A DNA stretch of 64,000 nucleotides from Prochlorococcus marinus XMU1406. GTDB lineage: Bacteria; Cyanobacteriota; Cyanobacteriia; PCC-6307; Cyanobiaceae. A program made the translations under genes and the position numbers. Shown here in pieces: positions 46,836 through 55,672 of the stretch. How positions within the stretch are numbered: position 1 is the first letter of the stretch; each line of letters begins with the position of its first letter. The notes below the pieces were generated by a model. That model did not search any database. It was not told where the DNA came from and worked only from the letters and a program-made list of their open reading frames with translations. The stretch spans positions 62,001 through 126,000 of the forward strand of contig NZ_JAAORG010000003.1 of NCBI RefSeq assembly GCF_017696055.1. Direction: 5' to 3'.

Positions 46836-48243
46836 AGCTGATCTTAAAAAAATAACATGTTTGGGGGCTGGATATGTAGGTGGACCAACTATGGCAGTAA
46901 TGGCTGATAGATGTAATAGTATTGAAATAACAATTGTAGATTTAAATCAATCTAAAGTAGACCTTTGGAATAGTGAAGACTTATCTAATCTCCCTGTATT
47001 TGAACCAGGGCTAGCATCAATAATTAAAAAAGTAAGAGGAAAAAATCTTTTTTTCTCAAGTGATATTCAGAAGGCCATTTCTGAAGCAGATATTATTTTT
47101 ATTTCAGTTAATACTCCAACAAAAACCTCCGGTTATGGAGCTGGATTTGCAAGTGATTTGAAATGGGTGGAATCGAGTGCTAGAACTATTGCTAATTTTG
47201 CTACCGGACATACCATAGTTGTAGAAAAAAGTACTGTTCCAGTAAAAACAGCTGAGGTAATAAAGACAATTCTTAATTACAATCAAAATTATGATGCTAA
47301 AAAAAGTTTTTCAATTCTATCTAATCCTGAATTCTTAGCAGAGGGCACGGCCATAAATGATTTAGAAAATCCTGATAGAGTTTTAATAGGAGGCAATGAT
47401 TCTGATGCGATAGAATCTTTATCATTAATATATGAACATTGGGTAAGCAAGGAAAAAATTATTAAAACAAACCTCTGGAGTAGCGAATTATCTAAACTTG
47501 CAGCGAACGCATTTCTAGCCCAAAGGATTAGTTCAATAAATGCAATAGGAGCTATTTGTGAATCTACTGGAGCGAATGTCAGAGAAGTAAAATTAGCTAT
47601 TGGGTCTGATAAAAGGATTGGGGAAAGGTTTCTGAATGCAGGTCCAGGATTTGGTGGAAGTTGTTTCCAAAAAGATCTTTTAAATATGGTTTATTTGAGT
47701 AAATATTATGGTCTTAATGAGGTAGCTAATTATTGGGAGCAAGTTCTAATTTTAAATAATTGGCAAAAAAGTAGAATATCCAAACTTGTTGTAGACAAAT
47801 TGTTTGGTACTTTAAATGGAAAAAAAATTGCTATTCTTGGCTTCGCATTTAAAGCAAATACAAATGATACAAGAGAGTCTTCGGCAATTAAGATAACGAA
47901 AGAATTACTTACAGAAGGTGCAGAAATCGTAATACACGATCCTAAAGTAACTAAAGATCAGATTAAAAAAGATTTAGAAAAAAACGAAGGAAAAGATCCT
48001 AAACAAAAAGAAAGTAATAGCTTTTGGTGGTTTTCTAAAGACTACGAAGAGATCTTTAAAAATTCAGATGCGATTATTATTCTTACCGAATGGGAAGAGT
48101 ACAAAACTCTTAATTGGAAATTTTACACAAATCTCATGAGAAAGCCTTCTTGGATATTTGATTCTAGATCTATCGTTAACCCTAAAGAGATGAAAAATCT
48201 AGGAATAAAATTATGGAGAATTGGTGATGGCACTTTAGATTAA
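46825..48243 (+). CDS. ugd: UDP-glucose 6-dehydrogenase
   Basis: Oxidises UDP-glucose to UDP-glucuronate with two NAD. The 472-residue length and the opening [16 protein letters not shown] fit the eukaryotic-like UGDH subgroup. The catalytic cysteine lies in [13 protein letters not shown] (near residue 279), and D-T-R-E-S and the C-terminal domain are intact. It supplies substrate for the epimerase and decarboxylase just upstream. Confidence 0.95.
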   Translation: MKNKADLKKITCLGAGYVGGPTMAVMADRCNSIEITIVDLNQSKVDLWNSEDLSNLPVFEPGLASIIKKVRGKNLFFSSDIQKAISEADIIFISVNTPTKTSGYGAGFASDLKWVESSARTIANFATGHTIVVEKSTVPVKTAEVIKTILNYNQNYDAKKSFSILSNPEFLAEGTAINDLENPDRVLIGGNDSDAIESLSLIYEHWVSKEKIIKTNLWSSELSKLAANAFLAQRISSINAIGAICESTGANVREVKLAIGSDKRIGERFLNAGPGFGGSCFQKDLLNMVYLSKYYGLNEVANYWEQVLILNNWQKSRISKLVVDKLFGTLNGKKIAILGFAFKANTNDTRESSAIKITKELLTEGAEIVIHDPKVTKDQIKKDLEKNEGKDPKQKESNSFWWFSKDYEEIFKNSDAIIILTEWEEYKTLNWKFYTNLMRKPSWIFDSRSIVNPKEMKNLGIKLWRIGDGTLD

Positions 48244-48302
48244 CTATTAGCAATTTGAACTAAAGTATTCTTCATAATAAATATTTTTTAAAAATCAAAT
48301 TT

Positions 48303-48965
48303 CTAATATACTTGTTTAATTCCTTCACAATATTTTGAAAACCTTGATAAATTAAGATTATTAGAATTTGTGAGTTTTTCTATAAGTTTTTGATCTGGAT
48401 TAGTACCACTTTCAAATTTAACTTCCATTATTGATTCATCTGACTCAACAGGATAATTAAAAAAATAACCATCTTTATTTTTCAAAATACTTGAAAACTT
48501 TATTTTTTTGTCAAAAGTTATTCTCGTCTGTTTATCTTCAGAAAGGTAATATCTTCTCAAGTAATTAATACCAAGAGTTGGTTGAAAACCATTTTCTATA
48601 AAAGATGGAATAATAAATGATAAATTAAGATCTGTGAAAGCAGAAGTATTTAATATTTCTCCAGAGCTAATATTTATAGCATTTTCTAATTTAGAAAAAT
48701 CTTTCCAACCAATTTCTGAATTTTTATTTTTATATTCAATAATTGCTTTATCAACATCATTGTTATAGTATCTAATTCTTATTTTTCTCCTTTTACATAT
48801 TCCTTCCTCAGACTGGCGGAAGTGCAGAAAGCTTGGAGTATCATAATATATGCTTGTAATGAATCTATCTTTAAATATCTTTCTAAATCTATTTTCAATA
48901 AGAATAAATTCTTTTTCAACTAAAAAAGCTGGGGCAATCCTATATTTTTTTTCAAACCGCTTCAT
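48303..48965 (-). CDS. VTC-domain polyphosphate polymerase-like protein
   Basis: A 220-residue stand-alone VTC domain, a triphosphate tunnel fold. The basic and acidic tunnel residues are visible in order: F-E-K-K-Y-R (3-8), S-I-Y-Y-D-T, K-R-R-K-I-R-I-R-Y-Y, I-I-E-Y-K-N-K, R-I-T-F-D-K and I-M-E-V-K-F. In yeast this domain makes polyphosphate from ATP, so activity is plausible. The start overlaps the stop of the CotH-like gene (ATGA), and with DUF4956 these form a tight minus-strand operon. The role in this organism is unknown. Confidence 0.85.
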   Translation of the reverse strand: MKRFEKKYRIAPAFLVEKEFILIENRFRKIFKDRFITSIYYDTPSFLHFRQSEEGICKRRKIRIRYYNNDVDKAIIEYKNKNSEIGWKDFSKLENAINISSGEILNTSAFTDLNLSFIIPSFIENGFQPTLGINYLRRYYLSEDKQTRITFDKKIKFSSILKNKDGYFFNYPVESDESIMEVKFESGTNPDQKLIEKLTNSNNLNLSRFSKYCEGIKQVY

Positions 48966-51541
48966 CTAATTGTCTTTGCCCCATATTTATTTCCATAAAG
49001 TTCTTTAAAAACTTTATTAGAACTCATTTCACCAATGATTCTTTTCCCATAAATATAAACAAAGGAATCATCAGAAATAAGGCTATTTTTTGTATTAATC
49101 GTATTATTAGTTTTATCAATATAAATAGTTGGTGATCCAAGCTCAGGTTTTTTAATATATGAAGCCAATGGGAGTTTAACATTTGAATAATTAAAAGATT
49201 TTATTTTAAGTACAGAAGAATCTTTACTAACTACTCCGATCTCACTATTAATTGCATTTATATTATTAATATTTAAATTCGAATCTTCACCAACGCTTAG
49301 AACTTTATCTTCAATATTTTTGCCCACAATATTTTCAATATTCGAAACAGAATAAGATAAATCTAAACAATCATTACCAACTTTATTACAATTTATATTT
49401 TTAATATCTAATGAGGAAAAATCAGAATCAATTGCATCTGATTTAATATTTTCAGTATATAAATTATTACCTTCTACTGATGAATTTATAAAATTTACAC
49501 CGTCTTCACTTAAAGAGTTCTTTATTTCAAGATTATCAAATTTAATTTTGGAATTTACAAAATTAATTCCTCCATATAAGATCCTTAGTTCTTGAATTGG
49601 GCTTAATAAATTATTTACTTCTAAATTATTTATAAATACATTTGAATTTTCAATTATTAAGGAACCACTTTTAGAATCACAACCTTTTATTATCACTCCT
49701 TCATTTGGATTCCCATGAAATTTAATGTAAGAGTCTTTAATAATTAGTTTTGATCCTTTATTAAGACATATATTTGATCCTTCATCAAAGATAATATTCT
49801 TTCCAAATAATTCTATATTTTCATTAATGTTATGAAGACCTTTATTAAAGTTAAAATTTTGTTTTAAACTAGTTTTTATTATCGGTTCAAATTTAATTTT
49901 CTGATTCATTTCGAGAGATGATGTTAATTCTCCAGAAAAAATAAAACTATTCTTAAATTCATTTAATGAAAATCTTGTATTATCTATATTACAATTTCCA
50001 AAAGAAGATAGATCTATAAACTTCTTTGTCCCTTTCTCTAAAATTATAGGTTCAGAGGTTAATCCATTACAATTTAACTTAATTATTTGAGGTAATCTTG
50101 ATTTTTCATTGACCAAACTCACCAGAAATCTATTTTTATGGGTAGCTATAGAGGGCTTTTGATCACGAGCAATTCTTATTTCTTTTCTTATATTCTTAAG
50201 TCTTTTACTAATAGAACCCCATTGCCCAATATGAGGGAATATTCCTTCATTATAAATTCTATCTGATCTTGAAAACTCTCTATAAATAAGTGCTCTTTCA
50301 AACCAAAAATTATCCCAAGAAGGCTTAATAACTTCTTTTGTATAAGAATTAGAAGAAAATCTTTCTAAATTTTCAAAATAAATTCTATAAAAATTTGGTT
50401 CAATCTTTTTATAATCTCCAAAAAACTTTCTATAAAAATTTGTTTCTGGACATTCCCAAGGGCAGTTTTCATGAAGAGTAATATCAATTAATCTATCTTC
50501 TTTAAGATTTAAAGCCCCAGTAAAGTGACCATCAAAGAATATTGGCTCAATTAAACCACTTGAAGGATTTAGAAAATATTTTACACTTTTAGGAATTGTT
50601 GCATGATAAAGATTTAAAGCATCCATCAACGCAAAATATTTGCCCCACTTATCCAAATCAAAATATTTTTTTATTATTAAAGGATCATTCTGACTTGCTT
50701 TTAATACGGATAAAGTTTCCTTAGCAATTTTTTTCGACGTATTTTCACTCCATTGTTTTGCATCAGAAAGATCAAATATAGCATCCTCGAAAATAACACT
50801 ATGAGGTTCAAATATTCCAAAAATAGGCCCATATCTTCTTTTCGAAGCTTCAATTAATTCTCTTCCAAAACCCTCTTCAACATGTCTAATTCCAAAATAT
50901 TCTCCGTTAACGAATAATTTCACAAATTCATGTCTTGGAGAAATAAGATCTTCATTTTTGACTATATTGGAAGCAAACAATTCATAAGTATAATTTCTCA
51001 AAATGGGCATTTGTAGGGAAAATTCTTCCATACCCTCATATCTATCTTTTCCTCTAATATCAACTTTAAGACTCATTTTTTTTAAATTCAATCTGTGCAG
51101 ATTCCTATCACCTTTAGCCCTTAACTTAACTTTATAAGAATTTTTATTATGAATCATTTTACCTCTTGCCCAATTATCCTCAGAACAATTATCTAGTTTT
51201 TTGCGCATACACTCTAACTTAGAAATTTCTTCAAAATTAATATCTAAGTCAATTCTTTTTAAATTTTTTTTTACAAAAAATGACCTGAAAGTATCAAAAA
51301 AGTAACTTGTAAAATCACTTAAATATAAGTCTTCATATCGCTTATCGAATTTTGAATATATTTCACTAATCTTTAGTTTTACATAGCCTCTATTATCTAT
51401 TACTAATCCAATAAATATTGTTCCTTGTAATACAACCAAAATAAAAGATGCATTTTTTAATAATGGTAAAAAAGATAATAGTTTTTTTTTAACGATTTTA
51501 AATCTATTTTTATTATTTGATTTGCGCCTTGAAGATTTCAT
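48962..51541 (-). CDS. CotH-like protein with C-terminal beta-helix, membrane anchored
   Basis: An 859-residue protein. A basic N-terminus and one membrane helix (about 33-52) precede a CotH-like kinase region (about 125-350): V-K-L-R-A-K-G-D-R, F-V-K-L-F-V-N-G-E-Y-F-G-I-R-H-V-E-E and E-P-I-F-F-D-G-H-F with a likely metal Asp. Residues about 560-830 are Asn/Ser/Ile-rich repeats (such as G-N-D-C-L-D-L-S-Y-S) that look like a right-handed beta-helix of the polysaccharide-binding type. The catalytic part should face the periplasm. It is between DUF4956 and VTC genes in one operon; the substrate is unknown. Confidence 0.75.
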   Translation of the reverse strand: MKSSRRKSNNKNRFKIVKKKLLSFLPLLKNASFILVVLQGTIFIGLVIDNRGYVKLKISEIYSKFDKRYEDLYLSDFTSYFFDTFRSFFVKKNLKRIDLDINFEEISKLECMRKKLDNCSEDNWARGKMIHNKNSYKVKLRAKGDRNLHRLNLKKMSLKVDIRGKDRYEGMEEFSLQMPILRNYTYELFASNIVKNEDLISPRHEFVKLFVNGEYFGIRHVEEGFGRELIEASKRRYGPIFGIFEPHSVIFEDAIFDLSDAKQWSENTSKKIAKETLSVLKASQNDPLIIKKYFDLDKWGKYFALMDALNLYHATIPKSVKYFLNPSSGLIEPIFFDGHFTGALNLKEDRLIDITLHENCPWECPETNFYRKFFGDYKKIEPNFYRIYFENLERFSSNSYTKEVIKPSWDNFWFERALIYREFSRSDRIYNEGIFPHIGQWGSISKRLKNIRKEIRIARDQKPSIATHKNRFLVSLVNEKSRLPQIIKLNCNGLTSEPIILEKGTKKFIDLSSFGNCNIDNTRFSLNEFKNSFIFSGELTSSLEMNQKIKFEPIIKTSLKQNFNFNKGLHNINENIELFGKNIIFDEGSNICLNKGSKLIIKDSYIKFHGNPNEGVIIKGCDSKSGSLIIENSNVFINNLEVNNLLSPIQELRILYGGINFVNSKIKFDNLEIKNSLSEDGVNFINSSVEGNNLYTENIKSDAIDSDFSSLDIKNINCNKVGNDCLDLSYSVSNIENIVGKNIEDKVLSVGEDSNLNINNINAINSEIGVVSKDSSVLKIKSFNYSNVKLPLASYIKKPELGSPTIYIDKTNNTINTKNSLISDDSFVYIYGKRIIGEMSSNKVFKELYGNKYGAKTIR

Positions 51542-51552
51542 TTATAATTATT

Positions 51553-52257
51553 TTAACTCTCAGGCCTATTATAAAAAGTAATTGATGCATCTTTAAATTC
51601 TTCCCTTATTTTGAATAAAATTTCATTTAGGTTTTTATGATCATCAATATGTATTGAAATATTTAATACTAAATTATCTTGTGAATAAGAACTTAGATTT
51701 TTTATAGAATAGACTTCTGTATATTTATCAAGCAAACTGCACAATTTAGGTAGATCTTTCGTTGAAGATAAAGTTAGCGATATGCTATCTAAGAAATTAG
51801 AGGATGAGCTTGAATTTTTACTTTTATTATTTATTTTAAAAGCATAAATTGCTACTACTGAACCAGTAATTGCAATTAAAACTGCAAATAAATATTGTGA
51901 AGCTCCTATCGCTATACCAATGCAGATAGATAATAGAACGAATGCAAGGTTATATGGTTCTTTTATAGCAGTTCTAAACCTAACTACAGATAATGCACCT
52001 ACCAATCCAAGAGATAAAGCTAATGAAGATTTAACTACAGCTATTAAAGAGGCTACAGAAATAGTTACCATTAATAAAGTATTTCCAAAAGCAGATGTTG
52101 AAGAGTATGAATTTGAATATTTTTTAAAAATAAATCTAATATAAAAACCAGCCAGAACTGAAAGGCCTAATATTAACAAAGAGTCTGAAAACCCCACTAC
52201 AATAGATTCAGTAATAGCTTTGTTTCTTATCAAAGTTTCACTAAATTCTGTATTCAT
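51553..52257 (-). CDS. DUF4956 membrane protein
   Basis: A 234-residue protein with about four transmembrane helices in the first 145 residues, including the family signature S-V-V-R-F-R-T-A-I-K-E-P and I-G-I-A-I-G-A-S-Q-Y. A cytosolic ferredoxin-like tail follows (about 155-234). It is the first gene of the DUF4956-CotH-VTC operon, 11 bases before CotH. DUF4956 proteins recur beside VTC and CotH genes in many bacteria; their function is not known. Confidence 0.82.
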   Translation of the reverse strand: MNTEFSETLIRNKAITESIVVGFSDSLLILGLSVLAGFYIRFIFKKYSNSYSSTSAFGNTLLMVTISVASLIAVVKSSLALSLGLVGALSVVRFRTAIKEPYNLAFVLLSICIGIAIGASQYLFAVLIAITGSVVAIYAFKINNKSKNSSSSSNFLDSISLTLSSTKDLPKLCSLLDKYTEVYSIKNLSSYSQDNLVLNISIHIDDHKNLNEILFKIREEFKDASITFYNRPES

Positions 52258-52371
52258 TCAAAAACTTAAAACTAATAGATATCCTAATTGATTAGTTGTT
52301 AGTAAAACACTTATTAATTTAAAATTTTAATAATCCCAGATTTCAATTTAATTAAATACATAAAAAAAATA

Positions 52372-53166
52372 TTAAAAAATTTCATTTCTTTTTAAAACAT
52401 GCTTAATATTTTTATTAAAAGCTCTTTTATTAATTTTCAAACCTTTTGATATGTCAACGATACCTGTACCAAGATAATGACCAAAAGATGAAATATCTAT
52501 TTTAGGAGACTCAATATATCTCCACAATTTGACCATATTTAAAAATTTTATATCATCAAGAATTAAATATCTCTTTTTATTTTCTAAATTAGAATTACTT
52601 ATATTTTTACATAGTTCGTATTCAAACTTACCATCCTTAGGGCCATCAGCATAAATTATTTCTGAATCATTAAAAAGATTTAGATATTTATCAAATATAA
52701 ATTTAGATGAAAGATCAACAAGATCTTGTGAAAATTTTCTATTCTCAAAATCTTCAATTGAAAGATGAGTGTCCTTAAATTTATTCCATTTAATCAAATC
52801 AAATGTTTTGATTTCCGTTAATTGATCTGAATAGTCCAGCATTACTCTTGAAGACATACCGGTAAAGGTTCCAATATCTAAAAGAGATTTTGGTTTAATA
52901 GTATTTACGATCCCAGATAGTATTCTATATGGCTCTCCAGGAAAAATATTAAAATAAAAACTATTTTTAATTCCTTTTTCTTCTATTTCATTTTTAAAAG
53001 CAAAATCTAAAGCTTTAGATATGAGAGGAATCAAACTTTTACCCTCTAAAGCAGCACGATCATCATCAATTGAAAAATTTAAAGTATGAATAAAAGAATC
53101 TTTATCAAAACTTCTAATATCTCTATAGTAAGAATAATATCTTTTTAAATTTTTAAAAATATCCAT
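52372..53166 (-). CDS. Class I SAM-dependent methyltransferase
   Basis: A 264-residue protein with motif I S-L-L-D-I-G-T-F-T-G-M-S-S-R (about 94-107), an acidic strand end (I-K-T-F-D-L-I) and I-I-Y-A-D-G-P-K-D-G-K-F-E-Y. This arrangement resembles the catechol O-methyltransferase-like group with its D-x-x-K/H-x-x-Y region. In this island a sugar O-methylation role is likely but not proven. Confidence 0.75.
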   Translation of the reverse strand: MDIFKNLKRYYSYYRDIRSFDKDSFIHTLNFSIDDDRAALEGKSLIPLISKALDFAFKNEIEEKGIKNSFYFNIFPGEPYRILSGIVNTIKPKSLLDIGTFTGMSSRVMLDYSDQLTEIKTFDLIKWNKFKDTHLSIEDFENRKFSQDLVDLSSKFIFDKYLNLFNDSEIIYADGPKDGKFEYELCKNISNSNLENKKRYLILDDIKFLNMVKLWRYIESPKIDISSFGHYLGTGIVDISKGLKINKRAFNKNIKHVLKRNEIF

Positions 53167-53234
53167 GATTATTTTATTTAGTCAATATTACTATAATTTA
53201 AAATAAATTTTAAAAATATTTAATTTTTTAAATG

Positions 53235-54389
53235 TTAATCTATTTGTTTGAAAGTCTTTTTCTTAAAATCATTCACTAAAGTATTAGTCTTATCATTCTT
53301 TAAAGAACATATCAAGGCAAAACAAATCGGGAAAGTTGGGATGATTTTGCGATCACTATTATAATTACCTAATCCAAATAACATAAGAACCATTATTAAG
53401 CAAAATAATAAGTTCTTGGTTAGAGGAGAATAAGGAAATTTTGAAATTTTAAAATCTTTAATGTTAAACAGATTGAAAAAAATAAATGAAATCAAAATCA
53501 CAAAGATTAATCTTATAAATGCAAATAAATTGCTGCCATCAAATAAACCTAAAATTCTTGATGGATATAATATTCCAAAAATTGCAACAAAAACTCTTCC
53601 AAAAATTTGTATTACAAAAGTAAATGGTTGATCAAAATATTTTTCAAGTAATAAAGTTATAACTTGTGAATCTTGGTTAAGTAATCTATCAGAACCCGTA
53701 TAAAATTCAGGTCTTATAAAATAAAATATTATTGTACTTAAGTATAGAATTGAATATCTAATAACATCTTTATTAAATAAAAGAAATACTATAGCAAATA
53801 AAGATATAGCTAAATAAATATCTCTAATAAAAACAGAAAAAATAAGAATTAAAAGATAAATAATAATTTCATTTCTATTTTTTAAAGCACTTTTTGACAA
53901 AGATTTCAAAAAAGATAATCTTACAAGAATACAACTTGCTAGAAAAGTGAAAATTTCTTTATTCGGGCCAATTAAATAAATTAAAATAGATGGGAATATA
54001 TAATTTAAAATTAGAGCATTACTTTTAAATCTTTGAAGTTGATAATTATAAGATTTATCCAGAATATAATAAGAAAAATAAACGATAATAAGATTAAATA
54101 AAATTGATCCATATAACGCCCACCCCCCAAAAAAATCGTTCAAAAATAGGCTTATAAAAGTTATTCCATAAGTTCCAAATAACGATCCCAATCCACTCTC
54201 AAGATATCCAAGATACACATCTTCAAAAGTCTGGATTTCATACTTCAAATTTAAATAGTTTACTGAGTCGCCACCAAAAAATGTAGAAATAGCATCATTA
54301 TAAAAAACATCATATGCAAATAACGCCGCCAGAAAAAATGATAAAAATGTAATAAGAGTTAATACGAATAATAATTTTGATATTTTCAT
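53235..54389 (-). CDS. Polytopic membrane protein, possible polysaccharide polymerase (Wzy/EpsG-like)
   Basis: A 384-residue protein with about ten transmembrane helices and short polar loops. A periplasmic loop near residues 35-70 contains G-G-D-S-V-N-Y-L, and a late loop has Y-N-S-D-R-K-I-I-P-T. No family is certain; topology, size and position between sugar genes suggest a Wzy-type polymerase. Confidence 0.5.
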   Translation of the reverse strand: MKISKLLFVLTLITFLSFFLAALFAYDVFYNDAISTFFGGDSVNYLNLKYEIQTFEDVYLGYLESGLGSLFGTYGITFISLFLNDFFGGWALYGSILFNLIIVYFSYYILDKSYNYQLQRFKSNALILNYIFPSILIYLIGPNKEIFTFLASCILVRLSFLKSLSKSALKNRNEIIIYLLILIFSVFIRDIYLAISLFAIVFLLFNKDVIRYSILYLSTIIFYFIRPEFYTGSDRLLNQDSQVITLLLEKYFDQPFTFVIQIFGRVFVAIFGILYPSRILGLFDGSNLFAFIRLIFVILISFIFFNLFNIKDFKISKFPYSPLTKNLLFCLIMVLMLFGLGNYNSDRKIIPTFPICFALICSLKNDKTNTLVNDFKKKTFKQID

Positions 54390-54466
54390 TTCACAGAATA
54401 TTTATCCTAACATTACAAGAATATTTTATTTTTAAAAACATATTTTGATTTTAATATTAGTTAAAA

Positions 54467-55000
54467 TTAATAATTTATTAGATATTTTTTAGCTTCAGCC
54501 AATTTTCTTATATTAATTCCAAATTTGTTTTTAAAAAGAGTTCCTAAGCATATAATTTTACCTACTCCTGCTCTATTAGCTGCTACTAAATCTTTTTCAT
54601 TGTCGCCAATCATAATAGAATTTTTAATATCCAATTTAAAATCTTTCTTGGCATTTAAAAACATACCAGGTTTTGGTTTTCTTAGATCAGAATCAATCTT
54701 ATATTTTCCAATCCCATAAATAGGATGATAGGGAGAGTAATAAAAGTAATCAATTCTTGAATTATTAATTAAAAATTGCTCTTTCATCCAATTTGATAAT
54801 TCTAGAAAATCATTTTCTTTATAAAATCCTCTTGCTATGCCTGCCTGATTAGTAACCACAAGCACATAATAATTTTTGTGATTTGCTTCTCTAACTAAAT
54901 CAAAAATTCCATCTATAAAATCAATATCTTCTTTTTTATAGACATAATTATAGTCTTTATTAATTACCCCATCCCTATCTAGAAAGAGTGCTCTTTTCAT
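54467..55000 (-). CDS. gmhB: GmhB-like heptose-1,7-bisphosphate 7-phosphatase without zinc ligands
   Basis: A 177-residue HAD phosphatase. Motif I is F-L-D-R-D-G-V-I-N (6-14), motif II is V-V-T-N-Q-A-G-I-A-R-G (48-58), and K-P-K-P-G-M and G-D-N-E-K-D (motif IV) are intact. It should remove the 7-phosphate of D-glycero-D-manno-heptose 1,7-bisphosphate. The zinc loop of E. coli GmhB (Cys, His, Cys, Cys) is replaced by Ser89, Tyr91, Ser104 and Leu106, so the loop must be held without zinc. A decayed hddC/hddA remnant lies just upstream. Confidence 0.83.
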   Translation of the reverse strand: MKRALFLDRDGVINKDYNYVYKKEDIDFIDGIFDLVREANHKNYYVLVVTNQAGIARGFYKENDFLELSNWMKEQFLINNSRIDYFYYSPYHPIYGIGKYKIDSDLRKPKPGMFLNAKKDFKLDIKNSIMIGDNEKDLVAANRAGVGKIICLGTLFKNKFGINIRKLAEAKKYLINY

Positions 55001-55015
55001 AATGTATAAATCTTT

Positions 55016-55260
55016 TTATGGAGTTTGTGCTTTTTCATAATCTTCAGAAGTTCTAATATCAATAAATTCATCGCTTGCTGAATATAATACGAAATTCTCT
55101 TTTTTAATTAGAGAAGGGAGCACCTCATTTTCTAATGAAAAACTATCTAGGTCAGGTAATTACTTTAATAATATCATTTTTAAATAAATAACAACCTTCA
55201 TTTGTAATTCCATGAAAAGATGATTTTTCTTGATTAAATTTCTTAATTTCTCTTTTATCA
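55016..55260 (-). pseudogene. Decayed HddC-like sugar-phosphate nucleotidyltransferase (C-terminal fragment, frameshifted)
   Basis: On the minus strand, frame 1 reads E-I-K-K-F-N-Q-E-K-S-S-F-H-G-I-T-N-E-G-C-Y-L-F-K and stops at 55152. Shifted by one base the match continues as L-P-D-L-D-S-F-S-L-E-N-E-V-L-P-S-L-I and F-I-D-I-R-T-S-E-D-Y-E-K-A before TAA at 55016. This is the usual end of the nucleotidyltransferase family that activates heptose-1-phosphate. The catalytic N-terminal half is gone. Confidence 0.75.
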
Positions 55261-55410
55261 GAAACTATTAATCTGATCTGGGCAAAAGCATATTTATCGA
55301 TTCTACCATTGAGGAGAATGCCAACTAATATCACAAAATGGAAAAATATCATTGCCTAGCCTGCCAAAACCAATCTAAAAGGAGCTCTTGAAATTGATTT
55401 AATTATTATT
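55261..55410 (-). pseudogene. Decayed GHMP kinase (HddA-like) N-terminal fragment
   Basis: The minus strand encodes K-S-I-S-R-A-P-F-R-L-V-L-A-G, interrupted by a stop. In shifted frames it continues G-N-D-I-F-P-F-C-D-I and G-I-L-L-N-G-R-I-D-K-Y-A-F-A. This matches the start of heptose kinases (S-R-A-P-L-R-x-x-x-A-G-G-G-T-D, then L-N-A-T-I-D-K-Y-A-Y). It runs directly into the HddC fragment, so a deletion fused the two genes after both had lost function. Confidence 0.6.
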
Positions 55411-55540
55411 AACCATATTATTTTTTTGGTCGAGAAATTAAGCAAAGTAAATTCTTTTTTTTGGATTGAATTAATAAATCTTAAAACATTTTTGATTATT
55501 CACTAAATTAAGAATTTCACAAGTAAAAGAAACTAATTTA

Positions 55541-55562
55541 AAAAACTTTTTAAAAAGTTTTT
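55541..55562. repeat. Perfect 22-bp A/T-rich palindrome
   Basis: AAAAACTTTTT is followed directly by its exact inverted copy. It lies in the 260-base spacer between the heptose-gene remnant and the epimerase at 55673, where I see no other feature. It could end transcription or be chance in such sequence. Confidence 0.35.
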
Positions 55563-55672
55563 AAAAGTTGTATTTTCACAATAAATTAATGTAAGATTAT
55601 TTAATTGTAATTTTTAAATATTACTAAAACTACAAGATTAAATTTATAATAGAATAATAAAAACTTTATAAT

